DNA of 64,000 nt from Pseudoalteromonas aurantia 208. GTDB lineage: Bacteria > Pseudomonadota > Gammaproteobacteria > Enterobacterales > Alteromonadaceae. Positions 58,955 through 64,000 of this stretch are shown in pieces. Under the pieces are notes generated by a model, which had not been told where the DNA came from, made no database searches, and saw only the letters and a list, made by a program, of their open reading frames with translations. The position numbers and the translations under genes are program-made. Position 1 is the stretch's first letter; the number at the start of each line of letters is the position of its first letter. The stretch spans positions 1,178,001-1,242,000 of the forward strand of contig NZ_AQGV01000012.1 in NCBI RefSeq assembly GCF_014858725.1, read 5' to 3'.

Positions 58955-59806
58955 TTAAAGCTTTAGTTGCGCTTTAAACTGTTCTTTATAGCGACGTGAA
59001 AGGGAAAGACCTTTACCTGTATGCAGTTGTATTTCACTGTCTCCACTGGGTAGAGAGGTAATAGAGTCAATGGCATCAAGACGTACTGCGTATGAGCGAT
59101 GGATACGGCAAAACCCTTGCGGTGCTAATTGAGCGCTAAGCTGTGTTAATGTTGCTCGCAAAGGGTAAATACGTGCCCCTATATGCAAATTAACATAATT
59201 ACCTGATGATTCGAGCCAATCAACTTCATTTACTTTAACAATGAATTCTTTCCCAAGCTTTTTGACAAGTAAGCGATCATATTGTGGCGTGGTAGGTTCT
59301 TCGCCTTCTAGAATAGGTGCTGCTTCTCCACAGAGTTGCGAGATGATGTAGTTGTAGGCTTTAATAACAAAAATGAGGAAGATGAACCCCCATAAATCTT
59401 TACGGTATTCGTAAATTAGTTCAAACCATAAAACACCAAAGTCATAATATCTATCTTGTGCAAAGTAAATTAATTTACGCAGCATAACCATAATGAATAC
59501 ATGCGCTAGGCTAAATAGAACCGATGCCAGAAAGTAGCGCAATACAGATGAATATATTCTCTGCCAGTTAAATGGAAAAGTTTTTAGTAACCATACAATT
59601 GCAGGTAACACAGCTAATGTACTTACTGCGCTTGAGTATTCCCACACAAAGGGTTCCCACCAACTAAATGACAAACTCGACTCCCTCTGAGCCTCCATAA
59701 TATTTGATGTAGCGTTAATGGTATTATTGATAAAAATATACCCGCAGAGAAGGAGCCACATATAGCGTTCTTGATAGTTTTGTATGTGATTGAGGCTTGG
59801 CATAAA
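58955..59806 (-). CDS. Membrane-anchored LytTR-type DNA-binding regulator
   Basis: The ATG at 59806 gives 283 residues; a longer frame from 59842 exists. Four hydrophobic segments fill residues about 15-165. The last 100 residues are a LytTR domain (FIVKVNEVDWLESSGNYVNLH, GFCRIHRSYAVRLDAIDSI, LSLSRRYKEQF). There is no response-regulator receiver domain, so signal input is presumably through the membrane part. It diverges from an acyltransferase gene with only a 174-nt gap, a likely regulatory target. Confidence 0.8.
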   Translation of the reverse strand, partial: FMPSLNHIQNYQERYMWLLLCGYIFINNTINATSNIMEAQRESSLSFSWWEPFVWEYSSAVSTLAVLPAIVWLLKTFPFNWQRIYSSVLRYFLASVLFSLAHVFIMVMLRKLIYFAQDRYYDFGVLWFELIYEYRKDLWGFIFLIFVIKAYNYIISQLCGEAAPILEGEEPTTPQYDRLLVKKLGKEFIVKVNEVDWLESSGNYVNLHIGARIYPLRATLTQLSAQLAPQGFCRIHRSYAVRLDAIDSITSLPSGDSEIQLHTGKGLSLSRRYKEQFKAQLKL

Positions 59807-59980
59807 TTCACTTTTAAAAACAGGAGGTATTGAGCATATCAAGGAGTGGGTACATTACCAACTATCTTATCCCTGTATGCCACCGTTTATCCCTACTTAT
59901 TGTTTTATAAGCACTCTATGGTTTATATAATTCAGCGATTGTTGATACTGAAGGTCCGTTTAATTGATAAAAAGTACGTC

Positions 59981-61258
59981 ATGAAAAGACTGTTTAGTCG
60001 TGTGGTAAAGAAGTTGTTTCATCCTTGGTTGGCGATATTTGATGTTGAGCATGCGTTTTCTACTCGACGCTACGATTTGGATTGGCTACGTATATTGGCA
60101 TTTATTTCTTTAATATTTTATCACTCAGGCATGGTGTATAGCCTAAATTGGCCGTTTCACTACAAAAGTGCTTATTTAACGGAGCACGTTGAATATGTGA
60201 TGCTGATTTTTTCACCCTGGAGAATGGCGCTTATTTGGTTTATTTCAGGGGTTGCACTCAGGTATTTGGTTGCAAAATACTCGTTAAGACATTTCGTTGT
60301 TACGCGTACAGTGAAGATACTCTTGCCGTTACTCGTTGGAGTATGGCTTGTCGTACCCGTGCAGCTTTATGCTCAAATGAGCCAAGAAGTTGGGTTGAAA
60401 ATAACGTTTAGTGATTTTGTTGTACAATTTATCGACTTATCTAGTCCGATATTTAAAGACTATCAAGCCGGTATATGGCCTCATGTAGATGTAAACCACC
60501 TCTGGTATTTAAGATCATTATGGCAATTTACACTGTTACTTTTAGTGCTATTACCGTTTTTACATAGTCTCCGTTTGTCACGGTTAATTTCGTCTGTTTT
60601 TGAGCAATCACACTGTGTATTATTTTTATGTTTGATATGCCCAATATGGTTATTGAAATTCTATAGTGAAAGTGAGTATTTTCGTTACGGGCTAGGGTTT
60701 GTATTTTTACTGTATGGATATATGCTCGCCAGGCAATCAAGTTTATTTCAATGCTTGAAACACCATTGGCAGTCTTTGTTGCTGATTTTTATTGCTGGCT
60801 ATCTTCTGATATTGATTGGATATGTTCAAATATGGAAAAACCCAGTGGCGGAACAGTGGCAAATAGAAGTGCTGAATCTAGTTTATGTGACGCAAGGGCT
60901 GATAGGGGTCAGTTTAATGCTGGCATTAGCTGGGCGTTTTTTGAATCACAATCATCGTTTTTTACCTATTTTGAATAAAGCGGTATTTCCATTTTATATA
61001 TTGCATCAGAGTGTTGTCATTGCGTTAGCCTTTTGGATAACGCCTTGGCAACTCGGTGCAGCATTAGAAGCTTTGGTTATTATTGGCGGTACGTTTGCTG
61101 TGTGTACAGCGCTATTCTCAGTAATTTATCGCTTTGATGCGCTGCGACCTCTTTTCGGTGTGAGTGTGAAACACCAATATACTTACGCACAGCGTTGTTG
61201 GGGATATGGAATAGGCTGCGTTATTATCAGCCCGCTTGCTTTAACTCTTATTTTATAA
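59981..61258 (+). CDS. Membrane acyltransferase family 3 protein
   Basis: The ATG at 59981 is chosen because the family text begins soon after it (YDLDWLRILAFISLIFYHSG), giving 425 residues with about ten membrane segments. Conserved features are the D-x-x-R and H-S-G of the first helix, ISGVALRYL, DVNHLWYLRSLW and ILHQSVVI. Such proteins O-acylate envelope sugars (OpgC-like family). It is divergent from the LytTR regulator. The acceptor is unknown. Confidence 0.8.
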   Translation: MKRLFSRVVKKLFHPWLAIFDVEHAFSTRRYDLDWLRILAFISLIFYHSGMVYSLNWPFHYKSAYLTEHVEYVMLIFSPWRMALIWFISGVALRYLVAKYSLRHFVVTRTVKILLPLLVGVWLVVPVQLYAQMSQEVGLKITFSDFVVQFIDLSSPIFKDYQAGIWPHVDVNHLWYLRSLWQFTLLLLVLLPFLHSLRLSRLISSVFEQSHCVLFLCLICPIWLLKFYSESEYFRYGLGFVFLLYGYMLARQSSLFQCLKHHWQSLLLIFIAGYLLILIGYVQIWKNPVAEQWQIEVLNLVYVTQGLIGVSLMLALAGRFLNHNHRFLPILNKAVFPFYILHQSVVIALAFWITPWQLGAALEALVIIGGTFAVCTALFSVIYRFDALRPLFGVSVKHQYTYAQRCWGYGIGCVIISPLALTLIL

Positions 61259-61273
61259 GGAAAACAGTCATAG

Positions 61274-61301
61274 AGTGATGTATCGTTACGATAACATCAC
61301 T
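61274..61301. terminator. Terminator hairpin between converging genes
   Basis: AGTGATGT plus ATCG (61274-61285) pairs with CGAT plus ACATCACT (61289-61301), with one bulged A and a TTA loop, 15 nt after the acyltransferase stop. Sequence past it is not strongly T-rich. Confidence 0.55.
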
Positions 61302-61316
61302 TGTAGAAATAGGATG

Positions 61317-61341
61317 CGTAGTGCAGTGCCACTGCACTACG
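61317..61341. repeat. Perfect 12-bp inverted repeat with 1-nt centre
   Basis: CGTAGTGCAGTG, a central C and CACTGCACTACG form a 25-nt near-perfect palindrome between the converging acyltransferase and GST genes. It could extrude as a cruciform, act as a second terminator or bind a dimeric protein. Confidence 0.6.
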
Positions 61342-61370
61342 AGCCTTTATAGATGTGAGCATTGTTGGTG

Positions 61371-62039
61371 CTAGTCATTTATGTCGTAGATTTTTTTCAA
61401 AGAAAGAAACCATGATTGGACGGCGGGGCTAAAGTCAGACATTTGAAATGTGTTACTTGTAGACAATAGCCATTGTAAAGTGCCAAATACAATAAAGTCT
61501 GAATACAGGGGGGTAGTCCCGCCGAGGAACTCAAATTTATCGAGGTATTTATCAAGCACAGTCAGCTTGGCCAGCAAAGTTATTTTGGCAGTATCTCCGT
61601 CCTTGGATTGAATTTCCGCTAGCGTATCACCGAAAAATGCTTCACGTGATGTTTTAAAATATGGTTTATCTTTTTCTTGTAAATGATCGTAGATATCAGC
61701 AATTGCAATTTTAGCAATGTCTGAATGTAACGCGTTTGCCCATCCTTCGATGAATGTTGAAAAAGCGCAAAGCTCTTTCGAGTTAAATAGTAAAGGCTGA
61801 GTTGGGTAAGTGGCATCTAAGTATTCGGCGATTTTATAAGAGTCACTGATTGCAGTGTCGTTATCGAGCAGAACAGGCACCGTTTTGAAATTGCCGTTAG
61901 GTATCGTTTTGATGTCGATAAAGGCCGTCTTTTCACTAGAAAAACGCACTTTTTTATGGAGTAAAGCTAAGCGAATTCGCCAACAGTAAGGACTAAAAAT
62001 AAGGTTGTTGTTGCCCGTCAGTTCATAAAGTTTGATCAT
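61371..62039 (-). CDS. Glutathione S-transferase family protein
   Basis: This 222-residue protein has an N-terminal thioredoxin-like domain (MIKLYELTGNNNLIFSPYCWRIRLALLHK, then NFKTVPVLLDNDTAISDSYKIAEYLD with the cis-Pro and the DS glutathione site) and a helical C-terminal domain. The SPYCWR segment puts a Cys in the active-site turn, as in Omega- or Beta-like GSTs. The substrate is unknown. Confidence 0.85.
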   Translation of the reverse strand: MIKLYELTGNNNLIFSPYCWRIRLALLHKKVRFSSEKTAFIDIKTIPNGNFKTVPVLLDNDTAISDSYKIAEYLDATYPTQPLLFNSKELCAFSTFIEGWANALHSDIAKIAIADIYDHLQEKDKPYFKTSREAFFGDTLAEIQSKDGDTAKITLLAKLTVLDKYLDKFEFLGGTTPLYSDFIVFGTLQWLLSTSNTFQMSDFSPAVQSWFLSLKKIYDIND

Positions 62040-62512
62040 TATTGTTCTCCGAAATGAATCTGTGAATTTTTACAGAGTGATTTTCATAGCTTGGTTTATA
62101 GTACTGTATTTATTTGAATATCAGGAATATATTATTGCCGCTTAGGTTTTGTTCTCGCTTCTTTTTTTGGCGCAGCTAATGATGTTAGGAAAAATAAGGT
62201 GAAGGATGTGGAGTAGGCATGAAATACCGTAGTTTCACGACTGTGTTTTTACCTTAAATCGACGATCTTGATATTGTGTAATTTAGATGTAATAGAAAAC
62301 CTTAAGTACGACGGCTAATATTTTCATGATAATTACATTGATTTAAATAAGCTTTTAAGTGAAAAAGTCGTGATTTAGTAGCGTAGAACAGACTTCAATG
62401 CCTAACGCTGATAGATTGAAGTCATTTAGTACGTTCAATGCTCCGAAATGATGCCCATACCTAAATGCATCACTCATAAAACCCATTGCTCAAAATTCAT
62501 TGTTAATTTAGA
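62040..62512. other. Intergenic stretch with a diverged copy of an upstream sequence
   Basis: No gene is supported. The segment 62290-62355 aligns by eye with 56430-56495 (GTAATAGAAAA, CTAATATTTT, ACATTGA-TTAAAT in the same order and spacing). This is a weak dispersed repeat upstream of unrelated genes. Confidence 0.4.
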
Positions 62513-62881
62513 TTATATCCACTTTTTCGCGTCTTCAATATTTTTAAAGAAACCCTTTTCTATATTTATGTTATTGAAGATTAAGTTTGTAGTGTCTATT
62601 TGTATGCTACTAATTGCAACATATGCGACTTTTTCACACCCATGCTTCTGACTCCAAAGGAAAAAATACCTCGTATCTTCTATTGCTTCCAGTGTCAGAA
62701 GCGTATGTTTTTCCAAAAAGATAATTAAGCTCCACTTACTAGGTGATTGTTCGTTAATAAGTGATTGGACATTATTGTGAACAAGCTTAACTCCTTCTCT
62801 ATTGAAACTACCTGCCAATTCTAAAATTAAGACATTGTTTTCAATTCTGATTTTGGAGCAACCGTGGGGTGAATACTGCAT
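62513..62881 (-). CDS. STAS/SpoIIAA-like hypothetical protein
   Basis: This protein of about 122 residues starts at the ATG at 62881; a TTG lies at 62890. It alternates strands and helices (NVLILELAGSFNREGVKLVHNN, KWSLIIFLEKH, FKNIEDAKKWI) in the manner of SpoIIAA-like domains. The final IEDAKKWI helix is typical of these. Its plan resembles 15743-16129. No partner protein is adjacent. Function unknown. Confidence 0.5.
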   Translation of the reverse strand: MQYSPHGCSKIRIENNVLILELAGSFNREGVKLVHNNVQSLINEQSPSKWSLIIFLEKHTLLTLEAIEDTRYFFLWSQKHGCEKVAYVAISSIQIDTTNLIFNNINIEKGFFKNIEDAKKWI

Positions 62882-63049
62882 ATTATGCAAATTAATGTGA
62901 TCTCATTTTGCTATTAAGTCTATCAGGTAAACAAAAAATGCCAAACTCAGTACACAAAGTTGCACTTTATTTCATATGGGGAGTAAAGATACTCTACTAG
63001 GCTATGTTTAAGATATAGATTGTAAACCTTCATTTTAAGCTATTGTTAT

Positions 63050-63532
63050 TTATTCCAATTTTAAAGTGAGTTCTCGTAACAAGGTGGAAGCGCTGTTTAA
63101 TTCAGTCTCCGACATTCCGCGAGCAATATCATTTACCCAAAGGCTTTGCTTTTTCATTGCTTGTGTAAAAGCGTCAGTTCCATCATTTGTAAGTGAATAT
63201 AGCTTTGCTTTTTTATTATTCGGATTATCAAGACCGACTAATAGCCCTTCATCTGCTAAATCATTGGCTAATCTTTGAACTGACTGCCTTGATTGCCCCA
63301 TTTTTCTAGCTATACCGGAAACAGTTAAAGATGTTTCTGAAGAAGATAGCGCACCTAATACTTTCCATCGAGCGCTGGTTAATCCAAGTTCTTTTACAAG
63401 TTTATCGCCTTCTTGGACTAATAATCCATTTAGCTTAAAAATATCTAGTATTATGTTAGTTAGCAAGGCCCCTTCTGATGTGTGATTCATTGCGATACTC
63501 AATCTTAATTTCTTTGTTAAATTTATTTCCAT
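63050..63532 (-). CDS. MarR family transcriptional regulator
   Basis: This 160-residue winged-helix protein has LTSARWKVLGALSS, a helix-turn-helix (LTVSGIARKMGQSRQSVQRLANDLADEGLL) and a wing (DNPNNKKAKLYSLTNDG). The ATG at 63532 has an AAGG site 5 nt upstream; an alternative ATG is at 63490. It is closely similar to the next gene downstream in the window, suggesting a tandem duplication. The target and ligand are unknown. Confidence 0.85.
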   Translation of the reverse strand: MEINLTKKLRLSIAMNHTSEGALLTNIILDIFKLNGLLVQEGDKLVKELGLTSARWKVLGALSSSETSLTVSGIARKMGQSRQSVQRLANDLADEGLLVGLDNPNNKKAKLYSLTNDGTDAFTQAMKKQSLWVNDIARGMSETELNSASTLLRELTLKLE

Positions 63533-63628
63533 AATACCTTTTTGATTATATTAGGAATAGTTCTAACAGTTAATTTTTTCATATATTGAATTAGAACTAT
63601 GTAAAGTCCCACAAATGCTTGTGAGACT

Positions 63629-64000
63629 TTAATTACCAGCGAAATGCTGCGAAAGTTTTTTCATTGCTGACAAAGTTGAATATAATTCGCTTTTCGTTAA
63701 AGCTTCAGCTCCCGCAGCAGCCCAAGGGAGCTGTTTATTCCATAGTTGCCGATATATTGTTTCGCCTTTGTTAGTGAGTATTACGAGCTTCGATCGCTTA
63801 TGCTTGGGGTTGTCAGTCACGGTGAGCAACAGATCCTTTTTCATGACATCTACAAGCCGCTGAGTTGCTTGGCGCGACTGGCCAATAATTCGAGCGATTT
63901 CAGAAACTGTTAGAGTATGCGCTGCTTGCGCGGTAGCCCCTAGCACTTTCCACCTTGCACTGCTTAGCCCGAATTCGCCTGCCATGATATCTCCCTCAGT
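63629..64000 (-). CDS. MarR family transcriptional regulator, 5' end outside window
   Basis: The frame is open through the right edge: TEGDIMAGEFGLSSARWKVLGA aligns with QEGDKLVKELGLTSARWKVLGA of the neighbour, so the ATG at 63985 is internal and the true start lies beyond 64000. A helix-turn-helix (LTVSEIARIIGQSRQATQRLVD) and wing (DNPKHKRSKLVILTNKG) are present. It lies on the same strand and upstream of the other MarR gene. Two paralogous MarR proteins in tandem may control a drug or stress efflux gene outside the window. Confidence 0.8.
   Translation of the reverse strand, partial: TEGDIMAGEFGLSSARWKVLGATAQAAHTLTVSEIARIIGQSRQATQRLVDVMKKDLLLTVTDNPKHKRSKLVILTNKGETIYRQLWNKQLPWAAAGAEALTKSELYSTLSAMKKLSQHFAGN

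Overview
The window looks like chromosomal DNA from a marine gammaproteobacterium, most likely Pseudoalteromonas or a close relative. This is an inference from AT-rich sequence, the style of the housekeeping and accessory proteins (TIGR02450 Trp-rich protein, ParD-like/methionine aminopeptidase pair, RAYT-associated repeats) and the mix of secreted and membrane proteins. No rRNA or tRNA gene was recognised.

Left part (1-26.8 kb): decayed mobile DNA (an IS256-type remnant with a nonsense codon and a 30-codon RAYT fragment among repeats), a secreted phosphodiesterase fused to a LamG-like domain, and a 0.7 kb field of six REP-like palindromes. Then come a ParD-like/methionine aminopeptidase pair and a small double-glycine-leader peptide gene. 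A hydroxyproline catabolic locus follows (M24 peptidase and D-amino-acid dehydrogenase diverging from 4-hydroxyproline epimerase and ketoglutarate-semialdehyde dehydrogenase), with a GntR-type palindrome in the shared control region. After that are rsmF, a GlxA-type regulator, a quinone-type dihydroorotate dehydrogenase with Cys where Ser is usual, a beta-helix protein, an SBF transporter, an SDR-DUF2141-TVP38 operon facing a Crp/Fnr regulator, and two small enzymes.

Centre (26.9-53.6 kb, all minus strand): the main item is a four-gene trans-acyltransferase polyketide/peptide cluster. Transcription order is PfaD-type enoylreductase, discrete malonyltransferase, NodU/CmcH-type carbamoyltransferase, then a single 21.9 kb gene for a 7,310-residue megasynthase. 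I read the megasynthase as KS-DH-KR-cMT-ACP / KS-KR-ACP / C-A(Thr)-PCP / KS-KR(defective)-ACP / KS-KR-ACP-thioester reductase. No integrated AT is present, so the discrete AT should load every PKS module. The PfaD enzyme should reduce the one enoyl intermediate, the carbamoyltransferase should decorate a hydroxyl, and the product should leave as an aldehyde or alcohol. I do not recognise the product.

Right part (53.6-64 kb): small orphan membrane proteins lie among 80-bp palindromic MITE-like repeats. Then come a lipoprotein serine hydrolase, a secreted hypothetical protein, a membrane LytTR regulator diverging from an acyltransferase, a GST, a STAS-like protein and two tandem MarR regulators, the second cut by the window edge.
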